A stretch of DNA of 64,000 bases from Ascarosepion bandense (GCA_037127315.1 JBBBDQ010001689.1:406501-470500), one strand, 5' to 3'. Numbered from the stretch's first letter, positions 50,096 through 60,741 are shown. Program-made: numbers and translations. Notes: generated from the letters alone by a model not told the origin.

Positions 50096-50108
<13 letters not shown>
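48995..50108 (-). pseudogene. Restriction-like-endonuclease LINE (R2/NeSL-like), C-terminal half
   Basis: Minus strand, 50108 to about 49010: IETTKDWMIQLVRQHENRKKKIF.., KALDQMKQRWQDKNLHGQYSECANKSNVDK.. A zinc-knuckle-like CRFGDKYQEAIDHLI follows, then VLAPNEYKNRHDRVVQYLH.TMCKHYGKYV and YEHQPAPVTETEDVNILRDYTIYTDIKIEANRPDINVK. The end is LLIDMACP..KEFEKLSKYKDLEIEIEKMW. 'RPD' followed by 'LLID' fits a PD-(D/E)xK restriction-like nuclease, used by R2-group LINEs. Stops and frameshifts are present. The 3' end is ACCTGCCTTAGGTCTTCTCG and an ATAATAATAATG tail (49018-49000). Confidence 0.8.
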
Positions 50109-50132
<24 letters not shown>

Positions 50133-50133
50133 G
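50098..50133. repeat. (ATT)n microsatellite at the 5' edge of the R2/NeSL-like LINE
   Basis: About eleven ATT units. They lie where the minus-strand LINE copy is truncated. Confidence 0.95.
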
Positions 50134-50251
50134 TACTCGTGCTTTGAAAAATTCTTGAAAGTTTTAATAGTAAGAAACAAAAAATAACTCTTAAGACTGG
50201 CATTAAATAAAGTAGAAATAAAGAATTAACAGCTAAAGTTTTTTTCATTAC

Positions 50252-52428
50252 ATTTTTTTTCTTTATACTTTTTGGGTTATATTTCTTTTTTGTTATATTT
50301 CTTTTTCGTTATACTTCTTTTCATTATATTTCTGTTTCATTATATTTCTTTTTCATTTTATTTCTTTTTCGTTTTATTTCTTTTTGTTATATTTTTTTTC
50401 GTTATATTTCTTTTTCGTTATATCTCTTTTCCATTTTATTTCTTTTGTTATATTTATTTTTCTTTATATTTCTATTTCATTTTATTCCATTTTCGTTATA
50501 TTTCTTTTTCATTATACTTCTTTTTCGTTGTATTTATTTTTCGTTATATTTATTTTTCGGTATATATATTTTCCTTTATATTTCCTTTTCGTTATATTTC
50601 TTTTTCGTTATATTCCTTTTAATTATATTTGTTTTTCATTATATTTCTTTTTCTTTATATTTCTATTTCATTTTATTCCCTTTGCGTTATATTTCTTTTT
50701 CATTATATTTATTTTTCGTTATATTTCTTTTTCATTATACTTCTTTTTCGTTATATTTATTTTTCGTTATATTTCTTTTTCGGTATATATCTTTTTCTTA
50801 ATATTTCTTTTTCGTTATATTTCTTTTTCGTTATATTTCTTTTTCGTTATATTCCTTTTTCATTATATTTCTTTTTCCTTATATTTATTTTTCTTTATAT
50901 TTCTATTTCATTTTATTCCTTCTTCGTTATATTTCTTTTTCATTATATTTATTCTTCGTTATATTTCTTTTTCGTTATATTTCTTTTTCATTATACTTCT
51001 TTTTCGTTATATTTATTTTTCGTTATATTTCTTTTTCGGTATATATCTCTTTCTTAATATTTCTTTTTCGTTATATTTCTTTTTCGTTATATTCCTTTTT
51101 CATTATATTTCTTTTTCATTATATTTCTTTTTCTTTATATTTCTATTTCATTTTATTCGTTTTTCGTTATATTTCTTTTTCATTATATTTATTTTTCGTT
51201 ATAATTCTTTTTCGTTATATTTCTTTTTCATTATACTTCTTTTTCGTTATATTTCTTTTTCGTTATATTTCTTTTTCGTTATATTCCTTTTGTCGTTTTA
51301 CTTCTTTTTCATAATTTTTCGTTTTTAATTATAATTCTTTTTTATGATATTTCTTTTTCGTAATATTTCTTTTTCATTATACTATTTCGTTATTTTTTTC
51401 GTTATATTTCTTTTTCATTATATTTCTATCTCATTATATTTCTTTTTTGTAGTATTTCTCTTTTAATTATATTTCATTTTCATTATATTTCATTTCAGTT
51501 ATATTTCTTTTTCATTTTATTTCTACTTCATTATATTTCTATTTCATTTTATTTCTTTTTCGTTATATTTCTTTTTCATTATATTTCTTTTTCGTTTTAT
51601 TTCTTTTTCGTTATATTTACTTTTCGTTACATTCCTTTTTCGTTATAGTTATTGTTCGTTATATTACATTTTCGTTATATTTATTTTTCGTTATATTCCT
51701 TTTTCCGTTATATTTATTTTTCGTTATGTTTCATTTTCATTATATTTCTTTTTCATTATATTTCTTTTCCGTTATATTTCTTTTTCGTTATATTTTTTCG
51801 TTATATTTCTTTTTTAATTCTATTTCTTTTTCATTATATTTCTTTTTTAATTATATTCCTTTTTCATTATATTTCTTTTTCGTTACATTTCTTTTTCATT
51901 ATATTTTTTTCGTTATATTTTTTCGTTAGTTTTCTTTTTCGTTATATTTCTTTTTTAATTATATGTTTTCATTATATTTCATTTTAGTTATATTTCTTTT
52001 TCGTTTTATTTCTGTTTCATTTTACTTCTTTTTCGTTATATTTCTTTTTCTTTCTATTTCTTTTTCGTTATATTTCTTTTTTGTTATATTTCTTTCTTAA
52101 TTATACTTCTTTTTCATTATATTTGTTTTTCGTCATATTTCTTTTTCATTATATTTCTTTTTCGTTACATTTCTTTTTCATTATATTTTTTTCGTTATAT
52201 TTTTTCGTTAGTTTTCTTTTTCGTTATATTTCTTTTTTAATTATATTTTTTCATTATGTTTCATTTTAGCTATATTTCTTTTTCGTTTTATTTCTATTTC
52301 ATTTTATTTCTGTTTCGTTATATTTCTTTTTCTTTCTATTTCTTTTTCGTTATATTTCTTTTTTGTTATATTTCTTTCTTAATTATACTTCTTTTTCATT
52401 ATATTTCTTTTTCATTATATTTCTTAGA
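50252..52428. repeat. 16-bp minisatellite array, about 2.2 kb
   Basis: Consensus TTATATTTCTTTTTCG, with A/G variation at the last base and occasional longer or shorter T runs. About 130 units. Three units make 48 bp, so each frame cycles through the same 16-residue word. No frame meets a stop in long stretches, which gives a 314-aa open frame (50384-51328) in one frame and shorter ones in the others. None is a protein. Longer higher-order blocks (around 50560-50830, 50860-51060, 51090-51290, and 51850-52000 with 52140-52280) look duplicated. Confidence 0.96.
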
Positions 52429-52429
52429 C

Positions 52430-53138
52430 GTCCAATGGTATCGATGATTCATTCATTACACCTAGTATCATAAAAATTGCTTTGTGTTTAATATCATTCC
52501 GTGTTAATATTTTTTATGATTTTTATATAAAAGGGAAATGAAAATATGTGTTGGAGAAAAATTATTTTAAACAGAACGACGAAGGGTCAACGACAAATGT
52601 CTTTCAAGACGATGTTGAATCAAAATGTTCACCTAATAGACAAAATGTCAAAGTGCCTTGAATAAGAAGCTTCAAAAATAAGTGTACAATCTAAGAAACT
52701 TAGCTATAAATGAACTGATTAGTTAAACGGTTTATTTTGCTCAGGAACTAATTATGTCTGAATGCAGATAAAATGTTTTATTTGTTAACGGACGATTCAA
52801 ACAAGTGTAGGATCATGCAGCCTGGGGAAAAACATCTTTTGTAGTAACTGCATGGAAAGAAAGCTTTATTAAGACGTGAGAAGACATGAATATGGTGTTT
52901 TTGCAATTTATATATTTTAGGGTTAACAAAAATTTTACCGCCATATTTATTTCATCATTGTTAAATAATCCCCAATACTCAATGATAACAGGTAATGCTG
53001 TTGCTTTGAGACGTCACATTGTACAACTGTTACAACTCTTACTACTACTATTATTTGTTGTTGTATGACTGAAGGAATGAATGAATGAATGGTCGAATGA
53101 TGATATAAAAAAGAAAGTAAATTGATACAATGACAAAG
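52430..53138. other. Unassigned AT-rich DNA
   Basis: No gene or element recognised. A short GAATGAATGAATG tract occurs near 53080. Confidence 0.45.
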
Positions 53139-53139
53139 T

Positions 53140-53676
53140 AAGAAAGAAAGAAGGAAGAAAAATCAATAAAAATTATGAAACTGGAAATAAAAGAAGTCTA
53201 AGAAAGAAAGAAATAAAGAAAGAAAGAAAGAAAGAAAGAAAGAAAATGAAAAGAAAGAAAGAACGTGCATTCTAGAGCAATATAAATGAAAAAACTGGGA
53301 GTAAAAAATTAAAATAAAAAGAATAAAAAAGAAAGAAAAAAGAAAGAAAAAAGAAAGAAAAAGAACATGAATTCTAGAGCAACAAAAATGATAAAACAGT
53401 TAAAAAAGAAAGAAAGAAAGAAAGAAAGAAAGAAAATAAAAAGTAAGAAAGAACATAAATTCTAGAGCAATAAAAATGATGAAACAGTTAAAAAAAGAAA
53501 GAAAGAAAGAAAGAAAGAAAGAAAAGAAAAAGTAAGAAAGAACATGAATTCTAGAGCAATAAAAATCATACAACTGGACGTAAAAAAATTAAAATAGAAA
53601 GAATGAAAAAAGAAAGAAAGAAAAAAGAAAGAAAAAAGAACATGAATTCTAGAGCAATAAGAACGATAAAACTGTT

Positions 53677-53708
<32 letters not shown>

Positions 53709-53895
53709 AAAATCGTTAAAAATTATAAAACTGGAAAGAAAAGAAATTTTAAAAAAGACAAAAAATTTAACAAATAAGAAAAAAATATGAACCCTAAAGC
53801 AATAAAAAGGATAAAATGCAAAAAAATAGAAAAAAAGATATACGGCGATAAAAATTAAGTTGATAGAAGAGAAGGAAAAGAAAAAGTAAAATTAA

Positions 53896-53927
<32 letters not shown>

Positions 53928-53930
53928 ACA
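53140..53930. repeat. (GAAA)n array with a recurring ATTCTAGAGCAATAAAAATG spacer
   Basis: Blocks of GAAA repeats alternate with a spacer reading GAACATGAATTCTAGAGCAA then TAAAAATGATAAAACTG. Spacers occur at about 53261, 53363, 53449, 53540, 53637 and, more diverged, 53785. The unit is roughly 90-100 bp, so this is a compound tandem array rather than a simple microsatellite. Confidence 0.92.
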
Positions 53931-53931
53931 C

Positions 53932-54628
53932 GAGCGCGATAAAAATTATAAAACTGGACAGAATTGAAAGAAAATGAAAATTCTAAAACGGACGAAAATA
54001 ACTTAAAGAAAAGGGACGAACAAAATAAAAAGAAAAAAAATCACTGAAAATTTAATAAAAAATACACAGAGAATATGCAGAAAAATCGAAACTAAAACTG
54101 AAAAATTATTTCGGGGAACAGAAAAATTCTGTAGGGAAAATTCTGTAGGGAAATCAAATAATAACTGCAAATTGTTTTTAAATAATTTTAGTAAAAGACT
54201 AAAACGAATGAGAGAAAGAAAAACTCACAGACGAATGCAGACTTAATTATCCGGTAGGGGATTTTAAATGAAAGACATGAAAGAAAAAACTTGAAATACG
54301 AAAAGGCGCGAAGAATGAACGAAGCAATGTAAAAAAAAAAAAGGAAAAAAGCCAGCTGTTCAGCAGACGGATAATGTTTACGCGCATTTCGACCCACTCT
54401 CCGACATTTTGATTCGTCCGAACTGATTAAACCTGTGTCATTTTTGACCTCGACATAGAGAGAAATGTTCTAATGGATTTCATAAGCTGCAACAAGCATG
54501 TGTTAAAGCACTATAAATTAGAAAATTATTAAGAGAACCGATTATTTTTTTGCCATTTTTGCTGCGTTAAGAAATGATGGACGAAATAGGTCCCTAAAAA
54601 CATTTTAAAACCTATAATGATAGTTTTA
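53932..54628. other. Unassigned A-rich DNA
   Basis: A-rich continuation without the spacer. A tandem AAATTCTGTAGGG pair occurs at 54124-54150. No gene. Confidence 0.45.
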
Positions 54629-54629
54629 G

Positions 54630-55275
54630 GTCCCAGTAATATTTAAATAACGGGAAAGTGTTCTTACAGAAGACGGAAAGTGCGACAGAGAGATCTGAAG
54701 GACAATTGGCATGGCGAAAGAAGCATTCCAGAAGTTAAGTCAAGTATTAAGAAACGGGACAATTTCGCTAGAAACAAAGAGGAGAGTACTTGTTTGCTAT
54801 GTGATGTCGGTTCTTCAATATGGCAGTGAATGCTGGACGATGAAGGGAATACTTGAAGCGACTGAAATGTGGTTCTACAGAAGGATGCTGGATTTAATTT
54901 GGGGGATCAGTTCCATATTACAATCAGTATATACATTGACACCTCACTTTGTGACCATAGCAGTTCTTATACATTTATATTCCTGAGATCCAAAAACACA
55001 AGGATGCATTCCAGGAACTGAGAAGAGTATTAAGAAACAGGACAATTTCGCTAGAAGAAGAGAGGACTGGATTGCTATGTGTTGTCTGTTCTTCAATATG
55101 GCAGTGAATGCTGGACAATATTATCAAAGATGAAGGGAAAACTTGAAGTAACTGAAATGTGGTTCTACAGAAGGATGCTGCGAATATCATAGATAGAGCA
55201 TGTGAGCAATGATGAGGTTTTGGAAAGGATGGAAACGAAAAGGAAATTAATATTGAGCATCAGGAAGAGACATAC
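54630..55275 (+). pseudogene. RTE-like fragment with an internal direct duplication
   Basis: First block 54660-54900: VLTEDGKCDREI, AKEAFQKLSQVLRNGTISLETKRRVLVCYVMSVLQYGSECWTMKGILEATEMWFYRRML. About 110 unrelated bases follow (54901-55010). A second block (55011-55265) repeats the same domain (DAFQELRRVLRNRTISL..VLQYGSECWTILSKMKGKLEVTEMWFYRRMLRIS) and goes on to HVSNDEVLERMETKRKLI. It ends abruptly against an inverted piece of the same LINE. Confidence 0.82.
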
Positions 55276-56165
55276 AAATTTTTGTAACTGCTTGATCTTA
55301 GTATCCCCCACCTGTATTAAGGCATTTTGGGCTGCCCTTTTTTCTGATGACCATGCATTGGGTTTTCTTGCAGTTTATTTGTAATCCTTTCATGTGACTC
55401 TCTTCAGCTACCTTCTGTAGAAGGTCTTGTCGTTTTCTTTCCGTGTCTGCTATCAGCACTGTATCATCTGCATCCCTTATGTTATTCAAATTGTGGCCTC
55501 CGATGACATTTAGGGTCCTCAGAATAGTCACGATGTACAAGTTGAATAGATCCGGTGAAAAGACATATCCTTGTCTTACGCCCCTTTCCATCTTTGTATG
55601 TTTAGGATGTGGTTTCCGGCTTTCTCTTTGCCAATCTTTTTACTCTTTTCTTTTCTTTTTTTTTAATTGGAGTAGATAGACTAAACTATCGCCCGGTTCA
55701 CACTCCACCCACGTCTATTGTACAGGTGTAGAGGCTTATCCCTTGTTCCCTGTTTAGGATGTGGTTTCCGGCTTTCTCTTTGCCAATCTTCTCACTTATC
55801 TTTTCCTTTTTATTTCTTTTTTTTCATTTTTTTTCTCAGTTGGTAGATAGACTAAACTATCGCCCGGTTCACACTCCACCCACGTCTATTGTACAGGTGT
55901 AGAGGCTCATCCCTTGTTCCCTGCTTAGGATGTCGTTTCCGGTTTTCTCTTTTCCAATCTTTTCACTCTTACGTAGCCCCCTGCACATCAGTGGCGTTAC
56001 CGCCTTGCTCGGGGTGATATGATTAAAAAAAAATATCTGTTGAATTCGTTACCTGTCCGTATGGAGGTAGTTTGCTGCCAGTAGAGAGTCTTGATTACTC
56101 TTATGTCTTTCCCAAATATGTCGAGGCTGCTGAGAATCTCCATTAATTTTTGTGGCGTATCTTCA
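55276..56165 (-). pseudogene. RTE-like fragment in inverted orientation, split by a VNTR retroposon
   Basis: The frame 55591-55298 reads MERGVRQGYVFSPDLFNLYIVTILRTLN, GGHNLNNIRDADDTVLIADTERKRQDLLQKVAEESHMKGLQINCKKTQCMV. The catalytic motif is DADD rather than YADD, so the usual aromatic is lost. The upstream part of the same domain (LMEILSSLDIFGKDIRVIK, QTTSIRTGNEFN) is at 56160-56033, separated by the plus-strand VNTR element. Compared with the uninterrupted copy at 21.6 kb, the break is between CGCCCCTTTC.ATCTT and TG.TGAATTCG. Confidence 0.85.
55597..56032 (+). mobile_element. VNTR retroposon with LINE-type tail (about 3 units), inserted in RTE
   Basis: Units of about 160 bp start at roughly 55601, 55760 and 55921 (the first is partial). 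They carry GTTTAGGATGTGGTTTCCGG and CGCCCGGTTCACACTCCACC and are separated by T-rich stretches. The 3' tail is CTTACGTAGCCCCCTGCACA, GTGGCGTTACCGCC and CTCGGGGTGATATGATTAAA. It interrupts a minus-strand RTE copy. Confidence 0.82.
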
Positions 56166-56339
56166 TTTGTATTGTCTTTTCGAAAAGCATCCTAATCATA
56201 AATATGGCGTTTCTTGTTCCAGTGTTTTTGGCGAACCCGCACTTGTCTTGTCCTATCTCTAGCCTGGTTCTTCTTCTCGTTTTATTCATCGGGATTCGGA
56301 TGATCGGTTTTGTAATCTGGCTCAGCAGTACCTAGTGAT

Positions 56340-57147
56340 AAATTTATTGGCGATTTCCTAAGCATAGCTTAGATGTGGTAAAAGACCAAAAGAATGGGAC
56401 ACCCAGTGATATTCAATCTCATTACTAAGTCGTACGCTTCTCTGTGCATGGCCATGAAGATTTTTCCGTCTGAAACAATCCTGCACATATACAAATCTAC
56501 CATCCGCCCGTGCATTGAATACTGCTGCCATATCTGGTCGGGTGCTCCTGCTATCCACCTAGGGGTCCTTGACAAAATCCAACGGAGAATCTGTAATGCG
56601 ATCAATCCCGACTTGGCAGCTCGGATTTAGTCATTTACTCACTGGCGCAATGTGGCTTCCCTGTGTCTCTTTTATAAATACTTTCATGGTTTCTGCTCAG
56701 ATGAACGTAGCTCATTGGTACTCCCCATACATGAATTAGCTCGAGCAACAAGATTAGCAACTAGGTCACACCATTTTACTGTGAAACCAATAAATTGTAA
56801 GCGCAAATTTTACTTCAGAAGCTTCTTCACTCGCACTTCCCGCCTGTGGAATTCACTTCCGTTTACTTGCTTTCCTGACAGCTACAATTTTGAAGAATTC
56901 AAATGTAAAGTCAATAGTCATCTTCTATCTCACTAACTTGCTTCCTCTCTCTCTCTCTCTCTCTCTCTCACTCATGTCCCTTTCTTTGTCTATTGCACTC
57001 TCATTAGTATTCTCATCTTTCTCCTACCCTCTTCCTGGCACCCCCTGTAACCTGTCACACTTTCTCATAGTTTACCTCCTATGTAACACCCTGCCCAGCA
57101 GTGGCAGTAAAATGCCTTGCTTGGGGCGACACGATTATAAAAAGAAA
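56340..57147 (+). pseudogene. LINE reverse transcriptase C-terminus and 3' end (best-preserved copy)
   Basis: The frame from 56394 reads KIFPSETILHIYKSTIRPCIEYCCHIWSGAPAIHLGVLDKIQRRICNAINPDLAARI and stops at TAG (56628-56630). The same frame continues to 56936 with NVASLCLFYKYFHGFCSDERSSLV, ELARATRLATRSHHFTVKPINCKRKFYFRSFF and SRLWNSLPFTCFPDSYNFEEFKCKVNSHLLSH, stop. Only one stop interrupts about 180 codons, so this copy is young. The 3' UTR has (CT)n, CTATGTAACACCCTGCCCAG and CTTGGGGCGACACGATTATA. It represents the end of the ORF2-type protein; clade uncertain. Confidence 0.88.
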
Positions 57148-57399
57148 ATACGGGCCAAAATCGCTAAATATTGCACCACACTAGGTGGAAGTGACCAACG
57201 GTTATAAACTTGTGAGTGGTTACCACAGTCATTTTACTTGAAGCTCATCCCACAGGAGAGCGACGCATTGAACTTTCTTCGACTAACATTTTCCTCTGAC
57301 ATAAGCCGAAAAAGCATATTGAATCAATTGCTAAGCTTGCAGCAAAGTTTGTTCATTGTGTCGATCTCGACAAAGTTTCTCCCAGATGTTATCTTACAC

Positions 57400-57925
57400 T
57401 TTTTTTAAAATCGTGTCGTCCCAACCATTTTACTAACATTGTTGTGCAGGGGGTTACATAGGAGGAAAGTTTTGAGAAAGAGTGACAGGTTATAGGGGTT
57501 TCAGGAGGAGAGTAAGAGAAGGATGAGAATACTGACGAGAGTGGAGTGGAGATAAAAAAGAGCATGAGCGAGAGAGAGAGAGAGGATGCAAGTTAGTAGA
57601 ATAGGAGATGACTATTGACTTTACATTTGAATTCTTGGAGATTATAGCTGTTGGGGAACCAAAGTAAACGGAAGCGAATTCCACGGGCCGGAAGGGCGAT
57701 AAAAGAAGCTGGCGGAGTAGAATTTGCATTTACAATTTAATGCTTTCACAGTAAAATGGTTGTGACCTAGTTACTAATCTTGTAGCTCGAGTAAATTCAT
57801 ATATATTCATATATATGAGCTAAGTTCATCTGAGCAAAGTATTTGTAGAAAAGACAGATTGCGCTGATGAGAAATTGACTGTATCCGAGCTACCAAGTTG
57901 GGATCGATCACATTACAGATTCTCC
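57400..57925 (-). pseudogene. LINE C-terminus and 3' end
   Basis: Minus strand: the tail is CGACACGATTTTAAAAAAAG (57417-57398), with CTATGTAACCCCCTGCACAA in the UTR and a (CT)n stretch. The C-terminus is degraded (GRWNSLPFTLVPQQL.., CKVNSHLLFY), and upstream ILPRWQLGYSQF and DPNLVARI remnants run to a (TA)n tract at 57948. Confidence 0.78.
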
Positions 57926-57940
57926 ATATTAATAATTATA

Positions 57941-57945
<5 letters not shown>

Positions 57946-57978
<33 letters not shown>
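57946..57978. repeat. (TA)n microsatellite
   Basis: TA run between two LINE fragments of opposite orientation. Confidence 0.96.
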
Positions 57979-57979
<1 letters not shown>

Positions 57980-58265
57980 TTATATCGTCTTTCCTTTGAA
58001 CATTGATGCCAGATTAGTTCGGGTGTTCATCCTCTATAGTTAGAGATTCTTGATAAAATACAATGAAAAATCTGCAATGTTATCGGTTCCGATCTGGCAT
58101 CTCGACTTTAGGTACTTTCCCACCGCTATCAGGTAGTTTCTCTATGCTTTTTCTATAAATATTTTCCTGGTGATTGTTCTGATGAACTTCCATCTACGGT
58201 ACCAGAACTTTATGCATTTAAGTGCAGTACCAGATTGGTGACTCGGTCTTATCTTTTTAAAACTG

Positions 58266-58583
58266 AAGTGGCTAGTCAGTCAGTCAAGTGCCATACGTGA
58301 TAGACGCTTGGGCGATCATGTCTCGAAAAAGACATGACTGACTGGGCAGAAGATTATCCCTCGGTAGGTCGCCATTACTTTCTGCGGTAGATTGGTTGCT
58401 AATCAAGGCTAAAGAACCCAATCCGTCCTGTTATTTAACCCATAACTGGAGGGAAGAGACAGATTAATACCTTTCCCAAGGGTAGTTGTGCGTAAGTAAA
58501 TGCAAGGAATTCAACTAGAGTTCGAACTCTGCTTCTCGATTTGTCGTACCGAGCCGATATCCACTGCACAACAACGCACATCT
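58266..58583 (-). mobile_element. tRNA-headed SINE (copy S8), full length, inserted in a LINE
   Basis: 3' end TCAGTCAGTCAAGTGCCATA at 58270, inner TGTCTCGAAAAAGACATGAC, B box (reverse sense AGAGTTCGAACTC) near 58517, head GCACAACAACGCAC to 58580. CTAG occurs at both edges (58265-58268 and 58583-58586), a possible short target duplication. Confidence 0.87.
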
Positions 58584-58761
58584 AGATGTTACCGTAACTT
58601 CTATGCTATCAGTTTCTTCTGTCGCTCATGTAGAACTTTCTTCCGGTTTCTTGCATCCAAGGCAACCTTGCTGATCAATAATTTAATTGCAATATTCATC
58701 TTATTTTTTTTTTCTTAATCCTCATTCTTTTATTGTTTCATCTCGTTAGCATATTTTTCTC

Positions 58762-59264
58762 ATTTTTTTTAATCATATCACCCCGAGCAAGGCGGTAACG
58801 CCACTGATGTGCAGGGGGCTACGTAAGAGTGAAAAGATTGGAAAAGAGAAAACCGGAAACCACATCCTAAACAGGGAACAAGTGATGAGCCTCTTCACTT
58901 GTTCAATAGACGTGGGTGGAGTGTGAACCGGGCGATAGTTTAGTCTATCTACTCCAATTGAAAAAAAAAAAAGATAAGAGTGAAAAGATTGGAAAAGAAA
59001 AAGCTGGAAACCACATCCTGAACAGGGAACAAGGGATGAGCCTCGTCACCTGTTCAATAGACGTGGGTGGAGTGTGAACCGGGCGATAGTTTAGTCTATC
59101 TACTCTAATTTGAAAAAAAAAAGATAAGAGTGAAAAGATTGGAAAAGAAAAAGCTGGAAACCACATCCTGAACAGGGAACAAGGGATGAGCCTCTTCACC
59201 TGTTCAGTAGACGTGGGTGGAGTGTGAACCGGGCGATAGTTTAGTCTATCTACTCCATATTCTA
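58762..59264 (-). mobile_element. VNTR retroposon with LINE-type tail (3 units), inserted in a LINE
   Basis: Units begin at about 58829, 58980 and 59129 (about 150 bp). Each has GTGAAAAGATTGGAAAAG, CATCCTGAACAGGGAACAAG, AGACGTGGGTGGAGTGTGAA and GGGCGATAGTTTAGTCTATC. The tail is TTAATCATATCACCCCGAGC (reverse sense) at 58770-58789. The 110-aa frame across it repeats twice and is not a protein. Confidence 0.83.
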
Positions 59265-59325
59265 CAACACTTTGCATCTTAGTGCCCTTATTGTATTGTG
59301 TGTGGTAAGATGATTAAAAAAGTTA

Positions 59326-59895
59326 CTATGGAAACGAAAAGTTTGTTATGAAAGCTGTAGTCGTTAATCTCTCGTATCGTATTCGATATCTCCTTGCCAC
59401 CCACCACGTAGGCAAGAGACGACATAGAATCATTTTAATGTAGGGATCTCGAGTGTGTGCACCGGCGCCAGATCCAGAAATAGCACTGCCCATTGAGCTT
59501 GCATCGGTATTACTGCCGATCCCCCTCTCTAGTGCTATTAGAGAGGTACTGCCGGGAGCATCTGTTCCCCCGGAACCGGCACCTCTCAATATTTTTGTTT
59601 GCACTATGTCCGAAGACAAAGACACAGCTGAGTGATGATACGCGATATAAGAGACTCACCAAATCTCGCCGGTCTAATTTGCAAAACTAGCGCATCGTAA
59701 TTTGTCCCTCCCCTTACTGCTTGGGCACTTGTATAATCTATCCGTCTTAGCTATGCTAATAAGGAAGTCATTTACACATCACTACAAATGTGGCACCAGG
59801 TTACAATTTCAAGTCTATTATACTCATTTCCTCATATTTATTATTATTTTAAATATTTTCTATTACTTTTCGCCGGTGTTTTTTTTTCTGAAATG
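59326..59895. other. GC-richer unassigned segment, possibly old coding sequence
   Basis: 59450-59640 is clearly more GC-rich than the surroundings and open on both strands. The plus frame reads CAPAPDPEIALPIELASVLLPIPLSSAIREV and MSEDKDTAE, then stops. The minus frame is glycine/serine/alanine-rich. I recognise neither. It may be a fragment of an element's gag-like or other ORF. Confidence 0.35.
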
Positions 59896-59899
59896 AGAT

Positions 59900-60478
59900 T
59901 TATTGATATTTTCCATCCCTAAGACATATCTAGAAACATTTTCTGTCAATAAGACGTACCTAAAAATTCTAGAAGCATACTCACCCGAATCTTTCTTAGA
60001 CCTTTACAATTCTAGCATTCATCTTTGCATTGAATATTGTTGCTATATCTGGTCTAGTGCTTCCGTTATGTATCTGGGGCTTCTTGGTAAAATCGAAAGA
60101 ATCCGCTATAATATCGGTCCTTATCTGGCATTTCGGCTTATATCACTTTCTCAGTACCGTCACGTAGTTTTCCCCTGTGATTGCTGTACATATTTTTGGC
60201 AATTGTTCTAGTCAGATTTGCTCTTTTGGTACTTGTAACTTCATGTATTTAAATTATTGTTAAATTACTAGTCAGGTCTCATTATTTTATCCGTGAAATT
60301 GATAAATAAAATCATAAGTTCTATTCTAGCAATTTCTTGTCTTACAATTCTCGTCTCGAAATTTTTTCCATCTTCTCTCTCAACGAAGCCAGTTTCATTT
60401 ATTTCCCTTTTCCCTCAGTAATTCTTTCTCTGATTTCTCCACACTTTATTGCCTTGCATGGGGTGAAATGATAAAAGA
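59900..60478 (+). pseudogene. Diverged LINE C-terminus and 3' end
   Basis: It contains SPESFLDLYNSSIHLCIEYCCYIWSSASVMYLGLLGKIERIRYNIGPYLAFRLISLSQYRHV (frame 59903-60211). A broken C-terminus follows, then the tail CTTGCATGGGGTGAAATGATA ending near 60478. It is more diverged than the 56.3-kb copy. Confidence 0.78.
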
Positions 60479-60505
60479 TATAATAATACAGTTTCCGAAA
60501 AATAT

Positions 60506-60740
60506 TGTCTTTTATCATTTTACTCAAAGCAAGGCTATAAAGCCACTAAGACGAAGGGGTTACTGACTGTGAAAAATACAAAATAAAAAAGGAAAAAAAA
60601 GTTTTAATTAAAGAGAGCAACGAAATAACAGGAATTAAGAAGACGAGATAACGCTTGACATTGCATTTAAATTAGTGATGATCAAATTTGATTAGAAAGA
60701 TATACATCTAGTTATTTCAACTGTAAAATGGTGACGCCCA
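60506..60740 (-). pseudogene. LINE 3'-end relic, tail-to-tail with the previous copy
   Basis: Minus strand: the tail is TTGCTTTGAGTAAAATGATA with GGCTTTATAGCC upstream. The UTR and a degraded C-terminus run to about 60740. Its tail faces that of 59900-60478 with about 30 bp between them. Confidence 0.6.
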
Positions 60741-60741
60741 A

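Larger units (their letters stand above)
58005..59322 (+). pseudogene. Diverged LINE copy interrupted by a SINE and a VNTR retroposon
   Basis: Parts: 58005-58265 (SLEILDKIQ.KICNVIGSDLASRL, LYAFSINIFLVIVLMNFHL, RLVTRSYLFKTEV); 58584-58760 (DVTVTSMLSVSSVAHVELSSGFLHPRQP and UTR); 59265-59322 (LINE tail GTGGTAAGATGATTAAAAAA). The SINE (-) and the VNTR retroposon (-) account for the gaps. Three elements are thus nested, with the LINE as the oldest. Confidence 0.72.

Noticed and set aside
50384..51328. 314-aa open frame rich in phenylalanine
   Set aside because: It is a product of the 16-bp minisatellite, which lacks stops in long stretches of several frames. There is no start context or domain.
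57868..57890. CTGATGAGAAATTG in a LINE as a hammerhead core
   Set aside because: No stem II and no second core word at the right distance; it is the LINE coding sequence.
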